In this document: one piece after another, positions 43,038-54,737 of the stretch | Position numbering within the stretch: position 1 is the stretch's first letter | Layout of the letters: every line of letters starts with the position of its first letter | Assembly (NCBI GenBank): GCA_021234155.1 | Contig: JAJEKV010000013.1 | Span: 436,001-500,000, forward strand | DNA length: 64,000 bases | Source: Isoetes taiwanensis | Lineage: Eukaryota; Streptophyta; Lycopodiopsida; Isoetales; Isoetaceae | Direction: 5' to 3' | Position numbers and translations under genes: made by a program | Notes under the pieces: generated by a model | Seen by the model: the letters and a program-made list of their open reading frames with translations, nothing else | Databases searched by the model: none | What the model was told of the DNA's origin: nothing

Positions 43038-44802
43038 TGATCTTGAAAAGGTTTCACATTCTAGATCGTATATTATTTCTCAAATGTAAAATTGTAAAAC
43101 CATAAGAACCAACCTGGTTTATTTGCTCCAAGCTTCTGTATTTTGTCATGATTTGGCACAACCGAACTAAAGCCCAACAACGAGCTATTTTAGCACAAGT
43201 CTCCATCACCTTGGTAAAAATGAGCTTGTTTAAGTCGTTTCAAAGCACAAAGGCCCTTTTCGGCAGAACTGGACCACCTGGTTTTAATGCATCACAGGTT
43301 CAAGCTATCTACAGATGTGTAGGCGACCATTTTAGGCAGAAGTATTTGCATAGTTAAGCACCTAGGCTTATTTACATAATACAGAGCTATTAACAAGTGG
43401 ATCTAGGTACATCGAAACATAACCAAATTAGTAGCTTAACAGATCTGACAGGCTATTTTCACATGGCATAGAACTCCAGCTTACTTTTTGACTGCAACAG
43501 GCAGGTTCGACATATATTTTTGGCTGCTACCACTCCATGTTTGCTGCAACCACAGTGGCCACTTGGCGGCCATGGACAAAATCCATTTTTGACCTAACCA
43601 CATAAGCTTCAACTCGACTTTGAAAGTTTTCAAAGGTCAGACATTCACCATTATTAATTTTTTGGTAATAAAGCAACGAATACCATTTAATTTTTTTAAA
43701 GATCATGTGTAACCTTATGACACTTAGAAGGCCAAATAGTTATCTACACCCGCCAGCTTCTAGGGCGAAATTTTGAACCCCTAGATTTAATTTTCTTGCT
43801 AAATGTCATACTCCCAAATAGAAAGCATTTTGTATTTCTACAATATTACTTATCTTTCTCAACCATTAGAACCATAAAGCGGGGTTGAACCCCTATTTGT
43901 AATTTGTGATGCTAAAGAGCATTCTCGAACATTTTGCCAAATGCAGCTACAAGAACGATATATGGCTAAAAAATTAAAAGGTAAATAAGCCCTAACTTTT
44001 TTTGAAAAACAATATACAATATCCATTAAGGATCATGAAAGTTTGAAGGGTCAAATATTCCCCATTATCCATTCTTTTGTCAAATACAATGCCTTAGTTA
44101 TCCCCTAAGTACTATTATTATTTGTTATCCATGTCATCCTCTTGTTTCTATCCATGCCATCTTTCAATCATTTGACGGTTCATGTGTACCAACCTTGCCA
44201 TATGTCGTTCCCAAGTGGGCATCCAGCCTAGGAACTTGTGAAAATCTTATACTTAATTTCCTCATCTAGTTCATCATTCCTTATAAATTTCAATGAAAAT
44301 ATATTCAACTTATAGATATCATAACTAGTGTGCAGTCGTTTGACAATTCAAAAACTATAGTCTCTTTAGAAAATAGTGGCAAACAACCTACAATAATAGT
44401 TAGGGTAGCCTTTCAAAATATCAAATGTCATCTAAAACGAACTTTTGGATGAAATGTTATGACTAAAATTGTAATAATGCTATCTTCTAACGAATAATCT
44501 GACGTTTTTTTTTACAATAAGATCTGACGAAACATCTGACGCTTTTCCTAACGCATAGTCTAATGCTTTTCCTGACGCTTTGTCTTACGCTTATTCTGAA
44601 GCTACTGTTCTGATGATTTATGTGATGCATATTCTAACATAAATTTTTGACGAATAATCTGACGAAATATCTGAGGTAAAATCGTCAAAAAAAATGTCAG
44701 AAAAGCAATCGTTAGTATATTCATCAGCATAAACGTCAGGCAAAAATCTCCGTAGACACTCTGGCGATTTTTCTGACAATTACTAGCCATTCTCTTGTAG
44801 TG
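43038..44802. mobile_element. Dispersed repeat, copy 2, ending in a CACTA-like terminus
   Basis: Matches copy 1 (28860-31683) but lacks the Helentron-like insertion and about 80 bp at 44407. The right end continues past the shared part to GCCATTCTCTTGTAGTG (44786-44802), which on the minus strand is CACTACAAGAGAATGGC, close to the CACTACAAGAAAA end of plant En/Spm (CACTA) transposons. Upstream of it are many CTGACG/CGTCAGA words (44490-44780), as expected for CACTA subterminal repeats. No matching left terminus is found at 43038, so the element may be truncated there. No transposase is encoded. Confidence 0.6.
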
Positions 44803-45330
44803 TTTCGAGACGGAAGCTGCTGACACCCCGAAATTTAAGCCCCAAGATGTTTCTTGAAACATGAAGTTAGGGTTAAAAGAAATCTAGACAAGTGAAATTA
44901 TAAAGAATGCTAGATGAAAACATCGAATCGTGGGTTAAAACAGTAACACTGCAGGGTAAAATAGAGATAGATTTATGCCGCATCGTTCAATATTTTTGGT
45001 CAACATTCTTTAAAAGAAGATTGGCCATGTGGCATAACGTGATTGGCTCTGTGGTCTGGATTTCTTTTAACCTAACTTTACGGTAATTAGAATTTAGATA
45101 TAAGGTTGTGATTTGTCTAAATCTAGTTGCTAGGATTAAGAAGAGTTTTCTATAAGATACCAAATACATGTAGAATGGAGGCCCAATTTTAGAAGATGAC
45201 ATCTGGGCAAAGTTCTTGAAGTTGTGAGTATGTTTATTAAACAATTGAATATATTTTGAATATGATTGCATAATTCCATGTGTTATTGTGTTACCTCAAT
45301 TCCTCTAATCTAAATGAAGTTTTGGTGCAG
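44803..45330. other. Intergenic DNA, nothing recognised
   Basis: No gene, repeat or RNA is supported. Confidence 0.3.
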
Positions 45331-46900
45331 GATAACTACGATGGTGTGATTATGTTGGTGATGTATGATGCCAATAGAGTGAGGCCTAGCCTATCTCATA
45401 TACCTTGAGATTTGTTTTGGTTCGGCAAATAATTCACCTTAGAGGAAATGTCAAAGGAGTTGCACAAGTAAGCTCATTTGTATTCCAGAATAGCTTTTTG
45501 CTTTTTTCTATAGACCTATGAGTTTTTTTTTTATTGATATTAGATTTTCCTTGTGCTTTTGACTTGCGTTTAGGTTTTCTCATTTTTGCTTTGATTTTTC
45601 CAGCCAAAAGAATGTCATTACATGCCAAACGTGTTTTTGGAGCAACAAACTGGGGAGAGATGTCAAGAACTCTATCCCATAGATAATCAAATGAACGAAT
45701 AATACGATATGCTCCAAATTTTGAGGGTTGGCTAAGAATCCTTGGTTTGCAACTATTGATCGTAAAGATTTACTAATTGTACTCTTTAATTACAGAGCAA
45801 AAAGGAAAATACAGACCATCCTAAGGGTTTCATGCACCAAGCAAGGATTGCATGTAAAGAAAAGAACCTTGCTGAAAGGAGGATCTTGGAAGTGGAACCT
45901 TCTGAATATGAGAAAGTTATTTTGCTTGACCCGAACAACCTATTTTCAATTGTTCATGGGACTGCACCAAGTTGGTCGGGACTGTCAAGCCGCAAGATTC
46001 CATGCTCATCATTGCAAATATCCCTTACAGCTTTAAGATAAAGGACAATCGATATGATGACCACCCTCCCTTTCAGGAACCAAAGGTTCAATGAGTTCAT
46101 CATGGATCTGAAGCAAATCATAACAACTAAGCACTTAAGGCTGGTTGTGTTCACTCAAGCATGCAGACTGGACTTGTTGAAGCCAGCCTCAAGAACCATT
46201 TCGGCTTCCCAGAACAAGCATGCTATGAAAATATGATATGGTAAGTATTTTCCAATTTCTTAATTGTTGTTCTCTTATTTCAGAACACACTTTTGCTATT
46301 AACGAATAGCAAAAGTAGAATATACTTTGTTATTCTCAAAAAATTCAGCCATTTTGATGTCAAAATATATTCTCCTTTTACTATTTAGGAATAGCAGCCT
46401 TTTGTTTCAACTTACTAATTACGACGATCTTTTATTTCTGTCGCTTAACTTAACTGCTTTTACTTCTTATGTACAATCAAACATTAATCACCATGGTGGA
46501 GGTCCCAGACTGCTAAGCAAGATCAAATAGCTTCATGTTGCTTACTGGAGCTTCGATGGGAAGAGGACCATGGAGCACTTCAACAGTGCTGGCTTCTCTA
46601 GCTTCTCCAATATGTTGAAGTTTCCAGTAGTGTTGCAGAAGATGCAAGATCCAAGTATACAGGGTAGGACTATAAATCACTACCAGAAGCCCTAGAAACT
46701 GATCAACCATCTTTTTCTTGACACGTTCCACGTCAAGAAGATTGGGTCCTTGATGCTTTTCTGGGCTTTCGTACTACTATTGCATATGCACTTAAGAAAA
46801 ACTGCAACTGTGTTGCTGTGGACAAGGACAAGGAGGGCATAAGCATGCTACTATGTACCACGAAAAATACTATCTAGGGTACTTGTTCAGTGTCTCAATA
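45331..46900 (+). pseudogene. Second, decayed methyltransferase-like gene
   Basis: An acceptor-like TTGGTGCAG (45330) is followed by DNYDGVIMLVMYDANRVRPS. Further on come EVEPSEYEKVILLDPNNLFS, then YDDHPPFQEP (46052-46080), RFNEFIMDLKQIITTKHLRL and LVVFTQACRLD (46085-46175). Near 46735-46840 lies RQEDWVLDAFLGFRTTIAYA then LKKNCNCVAVDKDKEG. The last block is an almost canonical SAM-binding motif of beta-class DNA methyltransferases (D-x-F-x-G-x-G-T-T with a following acidic D-x-D), with Arg replacing one Gly. DDHPPF sits where DPPW/Y would be. The layout parallels the gene at 12.3-18.2 kb, but the frame is broken repeatedly, so this is a relic. Assignment is by motif order only. Confidence 0.5.
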
Positions 46901-48540
46901 CTAAAGTGTTAAATTGGATACATTCATTTTGACCTCCAATAGCGTTGTCTTTATCTTAACCCTAGAAAATAACATGCTTTTGACTTTGACTTTAAAATTT
47001 TGAATTAGATTTGATGAAAAGAACAAGCAAACAGTAATCAGTCCTGAAGTATCTAGTGTAGGTACTTTCACAGGTTCCAGAAGTGGACACCTGTAGCATG
47101 CTTATGCCCAGAAGATTGTGCAATTCATTAAAATGAGATTGACTGCTCCACTCTTCCTGACGAGAATCAAGAGTTTAGAGAATCTGAAACTGATTTTGTG
47201 AAGATGGCATCTTCGAAAATACAACTTCGTTTTACAAGTTCCAGAGAAGATGTCATTTTTGCAGAGTTGAAAGAAGTAGCTCTTATGATTTCTATTGAAG
47301 ACAAAGGTAAGGAAGAACAAGCTAAGAATCTGAAAAGGAGCAAATGAAAGATCAAAAAATGCCTTCTACCAGCAGGGCAAATGAGGAAGACTACGAAGTT
47401 GACATGTGATTGTTCATCTTTAAATTATATATTGATAACGTCTTTGTAACTGCCAAAAGTGATATATTTAACAGATTTAATAAAATCATTATTAATTTTA
47501 CTTCTCAAATCCGAAGGTTCCTTTTTTGTGCTTTCTAAATCATATTAACTCTAGGTAATCTTTGACTTTCTTAACTGTAGAGTCAAAATGCAGAAAAAAA
47601 GTGTTAATCTCTGAAAATTCTCATCTTCACCTTAAAAAGGTCAACTTCAAGAGCATATTGTGTTTTCCAAAGGGAATTTTTGAAATGGGAGTGCTGCAAC
47701 ACTCTCGTTTCATTTGCAACCTTGTTCAAAATGATGCTACTCTTTAAAAAGCTCTTGATGAGTTGGATCTAATCACACTAGTTTCATTCAGTCTGATACA
47801 TCCACTGAAAGTTACAGGCGATTGAAGAAGTTTATAAGAGGGTGCATTCAATAGTTATTACCCAACATATTGCACAAACATTAAGATATTATTGTCATGC
47901 TTCGGCTCACAAGATATAACAACATCCTAATCCAGTTTATACAAACTAGATCCAAGGCAGAGGTCGAAGGATTATCCCACGCAGAACAAACAAGGCTAAA
48001 ATAGAAGAGATCAGAGAGTAGGATAAGAAATGCCAAGAAAGGTCAATTCACGTAGGAAGAAACCCTTTCCTTGCATGAGATCAAAAATTCAAATCAAGGG
48101 CACTGTTGAGAGATGAGAAAATGCCGATGAGAAGCTGATAAAGAACCTGCAATAAGTAGTGATCTATGAAATGAATTAGCAATCCAAAAATGCATGTGAT
48201 GCATGCAATGCATGGACTTGCTTTACTCAAGAATCCCAATCTATCCTCAAATCGATATCATTTTCCTTAAAGCGCGTCCTAAAAATCGTGACAAAATTGT
48301 CCTTCATTATTTGCAAAATTTTCAATGGCTAGGATTTCTCCTTTCCTCTTCGATCGAGCTGTTATCATGAACCTATATGAAACCAAGGCTCAAGACTGGC
48401 GTTGAACCGGAATGTCCATGCTAGTGTTGAAGGCCCCTTTATATACTAGAAAAGGGGCCTCTTTTCTGCACAAATGCATGTGGGATATATGTGCCAAGTT
48501 CTGAAATGTTCCAGAACCTCTTGGATACTAATATACATGA
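46901..48540. other. Intergenic DNA, nothing recognised
   Basis: Some short stretches could be eroded exons of the methyltransferase-like gene (for example 47160-47260), but none has a recognisable motif. Confidence 0.3.
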
Positions 48541-48564
48541 AAAATAATGCAAAGTGATCTTTTT

Positions 48565-48650
48565 AACAAGTATTGGTAATGCACTTTGTAAAGGTACATG
48601 ATTCGCAACTAGAAGGTTGCAAGTTTAAATCTTGCTTTGTGCAACTATCT
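48565..48650 (+). repeat. tRNA-related head of a possible SINE
   Basis: TTGGTAATGCAC (about 48574-48585) resembles a polymerase III A box, and GGTTGCAAGTTTAAATCTTGC (48616-48636) a B box with a perfect 5-bp T-stem (GCAAG/CTTGC) around a 7-base loop. A full cloverleaf cannot be closed, so it is a tRNA relic or SINE promoter and not a working tRNA gene. Confidence 0.35.
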
Positions 48651-48763
48651 TTTTGCATCCGTGTGAGAATACCCGTATGGTTGTCGCACCACCCCCTCCT
48701 ACAACGGCAACGAGTCCTTAGAGCTAGATCCGGGGTACTCAAACTTGGCTTATCTGGGTAACA

Positions 48764-49054
48764 TCAGTAAAAATCCGCAATTTTATTAGGCGCATTAGTC
48801 AGATTCTCAGCAGGTTCCCAGGTTCTATCACTTGGGGAGTAACCTTCCCAATCGACGAAGTAATACAATTGCCGACGCAGAAACTTGGAATCCAAAATCT
48901 CGGGAACCTCGAACTTCTCATGATCATCCATTTCCACTGGTGGTGGTGGCGGGGAATGCGATCGGGGAAGGATTAACTGTGTAGAGCTCCAAGAGCGAAA
49001 CACAAATTCTGGATGGAGACGAACAGCTAGAGGGAGCTCGAGCCGGAATGCCAT
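48764..49054 (-). pseudogene. Chromodomain and integrase tail of chromovirus
   Basis: RLHPEFVFRSWSSTQLILPR is the GPY/F-region remnant. PEILDSKFLRRQLYYFVDWE and GYSPSDRTWEPAENLTNA form a complete chromodomain with its aromatic cage positions (Y, W and a late W). In active elements this domain steers integration to modified histone tails. Confidence 0.85.
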
Positions 49055-49261
49055 ATCGCTGATCTGGACCGAGATCCGGTAAGGACTAAGGCAGCGATAA
49101 TTAAGCTTGTTGCAGGGACATGAGGTAGGAAGGTCCCTATAGAAAAGCCAGACAAGGTCACCAACATGAAATGTAGGAGCTGCCCGCCGATGTAAATCGG
49201 CATAATGCTGATAGTGCTCCTATGCCTGAAGAAGATGATGCTGAAGGTCTAAGTGAAGTGC

Positions 49262-50157
49262 CTAGAGTTTCTCATGTCGGGACTCGGCACTAGGATTGAT
49301 AGAGGCACCACCAGCAACACCAAAGTACCAACGAGGATGTTGGCTAGAGTTCAGAAAGAACGGAGTATGGCCAGTGGAGGCATGGATTGAGTTATTATAG
49401 GCAAACTCGGCTAGTGGAAGATAATCAACCCAATCATCCTGCTGACTGATAAAGCATCTCAAATATTGTTCCAGAGTCTGATTAGTGTGTTCTGCTTGCC
49501 CATTACTTTCTGGATGATGACCGGATGTCAATGAGCATTCAATATACAGTAACTCCAAAAGTCGCTTCCAAAAACCTGTAACGAACTAGGGTCCATGATC
49601 GTTGATAATATTGTCTGGCAGTCCATAATATTGTCACGGAGGAAAAGATCAATTGTTCCTTCACTAGTGATGGCGATGTCGCAGGGAATAAAATGAGCCA
49701 TCTTAGAGAAGCGATCAACAATAATCATGATGGCATCATGTCTCCGAGAGAGTGGCAACTCTGGGATAAAGTCCACAGAAATACTCTTCTAAGGACCATC
49801 TGCAATAGGCAGTGGCTGTAGAAGACCATGAGGAAGATGTCTTGGAACCTTCGCTCGTCAACAAATATTACAGGATAAAAAAAAAACTTCGACAGAGCGG
49901 CGAAGCCCAAGCCACCAATACTCCCGACTAATAAGTTCAAGAGTCTTGGCTATTCCAAAATGTCCAGCCATAGGCAAGTCATGACAAGCCTGAAGAACCT
50001 GAAGTCTAGAAGCACCGTTTGATACATACAGAAGCCCATTGCGGAATAAAAGTCCATCTCGAATCTCAAAACGATCATAGTCTGACTGCATTTGCCGAGA
50101 AGATGATGTTGAACCAAGATGTGAAAATACATCTTGGGCCAATGGATCGGAGGGCAA
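49262..50157 (-). pseudogene. Chromovirus integrase
   Basis: The HHCC zinc domain is visible (HDLPMAGHFGIAKTLELISR, then YWWLGLRRSVEVFFLSCNIC). The catalytic core shows MDFIPELPLSRRHDAIMIIV (first Asp region), IVDRFSKMAHFIPC, and SGHHPESNGQAEHTNQTLEQ (the Glu helix), then YLPLAEFAYNNSIHASTGHT. Frames change near 49540 and 49870, and the second catalytic Asp region is frameshifted (LVRYRFLEATF). Confidence 0.85.
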
Positions 50158-50500
50158 AGATGCCCGAACGGACCCAACAAAGCGGCATCAAGAGGTCTCT
50201 CGAACAAAGTGGTGGTCATAAGCTGGAACCGATAGGCCCTAGAATAATATGTGATTGCTGATCAAATACGGGATAACCTGGCTTGGGCTCAAGATAGGAT
50301 CATCCAGACAAGGCATCAGGCTTCTCTGGGAGAGGTCCAGGACAGTACTTAGTCATAAAATTAATGCAGGATAATACTTGAGTATGCCACTGGGTTTGGT
50401 GACAGTTGAGCACTCGAGTAGACTGAAAATGTTTCAGATTTTGATGATCTGTATAGACTGTGACCTTATGAGGAGATCCTTCAAGAAAACATCTCCACTC

Positions 50501-51777
50501 CTAGAAAGAATCAATTATAGCTAATAACTCCTTGTCATAAATTGGATAGTTGATTTTGGCAGTCTTGAACTTTCCCGAACGGTAGGCGATCAGATGTAGC
50601 TCATGGTCATCCCCCTCCTGTGACAGGTTACTGCCAAGAGCAAAATCAGAAGCTTCAACTTTGACAACATATGGGCGCGACGCGAAGGATCTGTATGAGC
50701 AAGAACTGGTGCCGCCATAAAAGCAAAAGCAGTTTCTGCTTCTACACTCCATTCAAATAGCACATCCTTTGCCGTGAGACGTGTCAAAGGAAGGGCGATC
50801 TCCGAATAATCCCGAACAAAATGCCGATAGAAGTTGGCAAATCCAAGAAAACACTGAACATCTCAGATGGAAGAAGGTGTTTGCCACTCCAAAATAGTGC
50901 TAACCTTTTCGGGTTCCATAGAGACTCCATGAGGGGTGATACAATAGCCAAGAAACTCCACGATATCCTGATCGAACTGACACTTTTCGAGTTTAACATA
51001 CAACCCATGTTCACCGAAGCTTCTGAAGAACCTGTCGAACATGCCTCTCATGCTCTTCAAGAATCTTAAACTAATAAGAATATTATCCAAGTAGATGATA
51101 ACAAAAATGTCTGAGAACTCCCAGAAGACATTATCGGCCATATGCAAAAATACTGCTAGGGCATTGGTAAGCCCAAAAGGCATAGCTGTGTATTCGAAAT
51201 GGCCATACCGAGTACGAAATGTTGTCTTCCACTCATCCCCCTCTTGAATCCAGATTAGATTGTAGGCACCCCAGAGATCAATCTTTGTAAAATAACACGC
51301 ACCCTAGAGCCGCTCCAACGACTCTAGAATTAGCGAAAGCGATGGCAATTTGGCACTATAATCTTGTTGAGGCCCGATAATCAATGACGAGACGCAGAGA
51401 ATCGCCCTTCTTTTTAACAAAGAATATGGGTGCTCCAGCAAGGGGCTGAGAATGTCGAATGAAGCCTGTAGCTAGATTATCCTCAATATAATTTCGTAAA
51501 ACCTTCAACTCAACAGGAGATAGACCATATATTGGATTATATGATGGCGTTGTTTCAGACTGTAAATCAATAACACAATCATATGGACGATGCTGTGGGA
51601 GCTTGCTGGCCTTGCCTTATCAAAAACATCAGAGAGAATGCCATATTTATCTGGAAGCGTTGGAGCAAGGTTCACCAGTACAGAGCTAGTCGACGGATGA
51701 ACCTGGATTACAAATGGGATCTTGCCTTCCAGATTTAAGAAACTCATGAAGAGAAATCTTTGAGATACGAAACTCAA
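50501..51777 (-). pseudogene. Chromovirus reverse transcriptase and RNase H
   Basis: Visible: FVKKKGDSLRLVIDYRA (near 51360-51420, in a shifted frame), MPFGLTNALAVFLHMADNVF, IIYLDNILI in place of the usual Y-x-D-D, GLYVKLEKCQFDQDIVEFLG and YCITPHGVSMEPEKV. TGA at 50865-50863 precedes [20 protein letters not shown]. RNase H has [20 protein letters not shown] and YPIYDKELLAI. The Asn of YLDN (codon 51084-51082) removes a metal-binding Asp, so the polymerase would be dead even without the frame breaks. Confidence 0.88.
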
Positions 51778-52743
51778 GGCGTGAAGAAGCCTCCACAGAA
51801 ACAGAAGCAGGATCTGGAGCTAGAACTGGAGCAAGGACTAGAGCTTGGATATGATCTCGAACATGGACAGAATCTGGAGCATGAACTAGAGCAGAGACAA
51901 GAGCCGACTCAGGACTTGGAGCAAAATCAAGAACTGAAATATCAGCAAGAATATAATCAGAAGAACACGATACTAAACGGATTGAAGTAGATGTTGGTGC
52001 AGAAGCTTGAACTACAGATGAACTGGGACTAGATCTAGGACCAGCAAACCAGAAAGATCTAGTACGTCAATCAATCTGATGGTTATGTAGCTCGAGCCAG
52101 GATAGACCCAAGAATACTGGCGCAGTAATGAGATTGAAAGAAATACTACAAGGAACTCCCTCGAACAAAACCCGACAAGGTATAGTACAATCTGTGACTG
52201 TGCTCGAGGAGATCTCATGTCCATCAATCACAGCAACAGAACTGGGAGTTCAATCTTGCTTCTAGGGATGGCGTGCTTAGTAGCGAATGATTAAAGCAAG
52301 CATTTGCACCACTATCATGATCCTGCTTCCAATCTCCCAACCTCTAATTCCAATGATCATGGAGATAAGAAAATTCATTACTGACCTTGTCAGAAGGAAT
52401 AAGCCCTTCAGTACACATGGGGAAAGTCTGAGGAATGATGGTCAGTCGTCAAGAGACTCCAACTACTCGGACCAGCCCCTGGAGTTTTTCGACTGATTTG
52501 GGCACTTAACAGAAGCGAGCGATATGGCCAACCCCACTGGCAGAGGTTAGCCTCTCTTCGACGCTGCTTCTCAACTGCAGACAAGGGCCCTCTGACCACA
52601 CGATCAATATGCATAGATACCTGGCCATCTGATGTGAGCGGTGCAGATGCTGCTGTGACTTCTGGAGCTCCCAAAATTAGGGAAATCGACTGATTTCGTC
52701 TTTCTTGCCTATGCTCAAAAAGACGATTATCACAACGAACCAC

Positions 52744-53451
52744 TAAGATGTCGAGTAATTTAAGGGGCGATAATGTAGAATGGATTTTTGTCTTATGTTT
52801 GTGACATTTAAAGAAAAGTGTACTTAAGGAAGCATTGCCATATCATATTATTACTGTAAACTGTAAAAAGATTGGAGTGTTGTCATTTTTTGGTGCAGTT
52901 GTCGAATTTATGGACTTGAATGGGTTTAGTTTGTATTCATTGTCACCATTGTGCATGTTGGCAATGATTTTAGTTTCCTCATCAAAAAGACCACAATAAA
53001 CTGCACAAAGTAAGGTCAAGTATCTGGGATCAAGCTTCTCCTTGTACAGTTGCCTTGGAGCTATGGTTACCCATTAGCACGTAGTGCATGTATAATATTG
53101 CCTATTCTATATCATACGCTGTGGAATCTGTGCATTGCTCTCTATCCCAACACCACTATTGGTGCCACATGGGCATTATCGTTGCTCGTGATTCTATCCT
53201 TCGGGTTCCTTAAGTGATCTACATAAATTCTTTTGATCTGAATTGGCCTCTCACTAGCTTCGTTATTGCCTGGCAGCTTCATCGAAGTTACATGCAAATA
53301 AACAATACCCTTAACATATTTGTGCCCACTAATTTCTTCCAGTTTTTCACTTGTTTTGTCCAACTTGTTTTTCTTAATTTAACCCCTTGGGACGTTTCCC
53401 TTGCCTCTCCTCTTTTTTAGATTCTCCTCAAATGCTTCCGCTATTGATTTT
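52744..53451. other. Flank of chromovirus, nothing recognised
   Basis: A 73-codon minus-strand frame at 53142-53363 (with EASERPIQIKRIYVDHLRNP) could be an exon but has no recognisable domain. No LTR was found. Confidence 0.3.
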
Positions 53452-53980
53452 TTTTTTTTTTTTAAGGACGTCAAACTTTAATCAATATTCCAAGAAAGTA
53501 CATATATAATTGCAAAGGGAGGAATAAAATCTCAGCAGACAATGATAATCCACTGAATGCAGCAACCCGCCTATGTAAGAGATGATATACCCAAAATTCC
53601 TCAAAAATCAAGCGTCTCTTCTCAGGAGCAAGCTACGAACATAGATATTCCTTCACCAATCTATATTGTGCCTCATGAAGAACTTGGTCAGTAGTAATTG
53701 TTAAGCCCCTGAACATATGTCACCGCCGCCTTTTCCAGATAGACCACACCAACCAACATGACGCTAAGTGAAAAGCCAATTGTGGCAACTTGTTCCAAGT
53801 GAAGGGATAATTAGTAAGAAGCATCTGCTAGCTAGTCAAGGCCACGTGAAAGAGAGAGAGCAGCCACAACCAAACTGGCCGGACTTGATCGCATAGAGAA
53901 AAAGAATGCTTGAGAGACTCAGGTTGTCGCTTCTGCTACTGATAGTTGCACCACCTTACATTTCTCCAGTTCCTTGGCAG
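53452..53980 (-). mobile_element. 5'-truncated LINE, same family as the 20-25.8 kb element
   Basis: On the minus strand the piece ends GACGTCCTTAAA plus a poly(A) run (T-run at 53449-53464). It encodes QPESLKHSFSLCDQVRPVWL, LSLFHVALTS, TAG, QMLLT and FHLASCWLVWSIWKRR, colinear with ETIEHCFFLC...WLQGLFHCNLNSQQVLL...FHLASAWIIWSIWKRR of the larger LINE. Only the ORF2 C-terminus (zf-RVT) and 3' UTR remain. Confidence 0.85.
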
Positions 53981-54737
53981 CAATGGTGGATCTTTGCTTC
54001 TTATATGGCGTGCCTGCTGTTGAATACTTTCTTCCAAATCTTCTTCTGCTTCTTTTTTCCCGGATTTGGGGTCCACAGCTCCCTCTTCCATCTCCTCTTC
54101 CTGCTCAGAGGTATTATATTCAAGTGCTTCACTCTGGCCACTTTGAACTCTGTCAATAAAACAAAAAGATTTTTGATGTAGTGAGCAATGTCCTTGTACA
54201 GGGTTTCAGGCTACACCTGAACCAACTTAAAATATGACGCATCCACTATTACGTATCCCTGAGATATCTTAAGGGAGAGCTTTCCATAACTTCCCGAATG
54301 GTGCCCATATATCCAAAATCACCATCCTCAAAGTGCGCAGAACCAGGTCTCTTATAGACAAAAGGAAAAGGGTAGAAGCATAAAAGGGTGATTGAATTTT
54401 TTTGTATATTAATGTAGAAAATTGAACTGGGTTAAAGTATTTGTAATGTACATTTTGAATTTTACATGGAATTGCCTATCATTAATAAAGGTGGTTGACG
54501 TCCAATATTCTCCATAATTATACCAAATTCTCCCGAAATATTGACGTACATTTTGAGCTTTCCTCAATAGATCAAACATGGCTCCGGATTCTACCTCAAG
54601 GAAAACTTGCCCCAAATCGATTATAGCTGCTCCTAAATCGAATGCATGTCAAGAATCAAACGTAACTTGAAGAAATTGAAATCCCTTTCCTTCAAGCAAT
54701 AATACAAATCTGGTTAATAATCTGATTTTTTGTGCAG
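53981..54737. other. Intergenic DNA and leader of next gene
   Basis: Nothing recognised. It ends in an acceptor-like TTTTTTGTGCAG (54737), so an upstream exon of the next gene may lie here or earlier. Confidence 0.3.

Larger units (their letters stand above)
48764..52743 (-). mobile_element. Ty3/gypsy chromovirus, decayed
   Basis: In minus-strand order: gag end with a zinc-knuckle relic (EKQRRREANLC, then in another frame VGHIARFC, near 52515-52560); protease (DSGANACF near 52300; LGLSWLELHNHQID near 52070-52110); reverse transcriptase (51777-50863); RNase H (50752-50501); integrase (50157-49262); and a chromodomain (near 48930-48790). Frames are broken about every few hundred bases. I could not identify matching LTRs at the two ends, so the copy may have lost them or the boundaries may be diverged. 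The lineage call rests on the C-terminal chromodomain. Confidence 0.88.

Noticed and set aside
48565-48650. A functional tRNA gene
   Set aside because: A and B boxes are visible, but acceptor and anticodon stems do not close.
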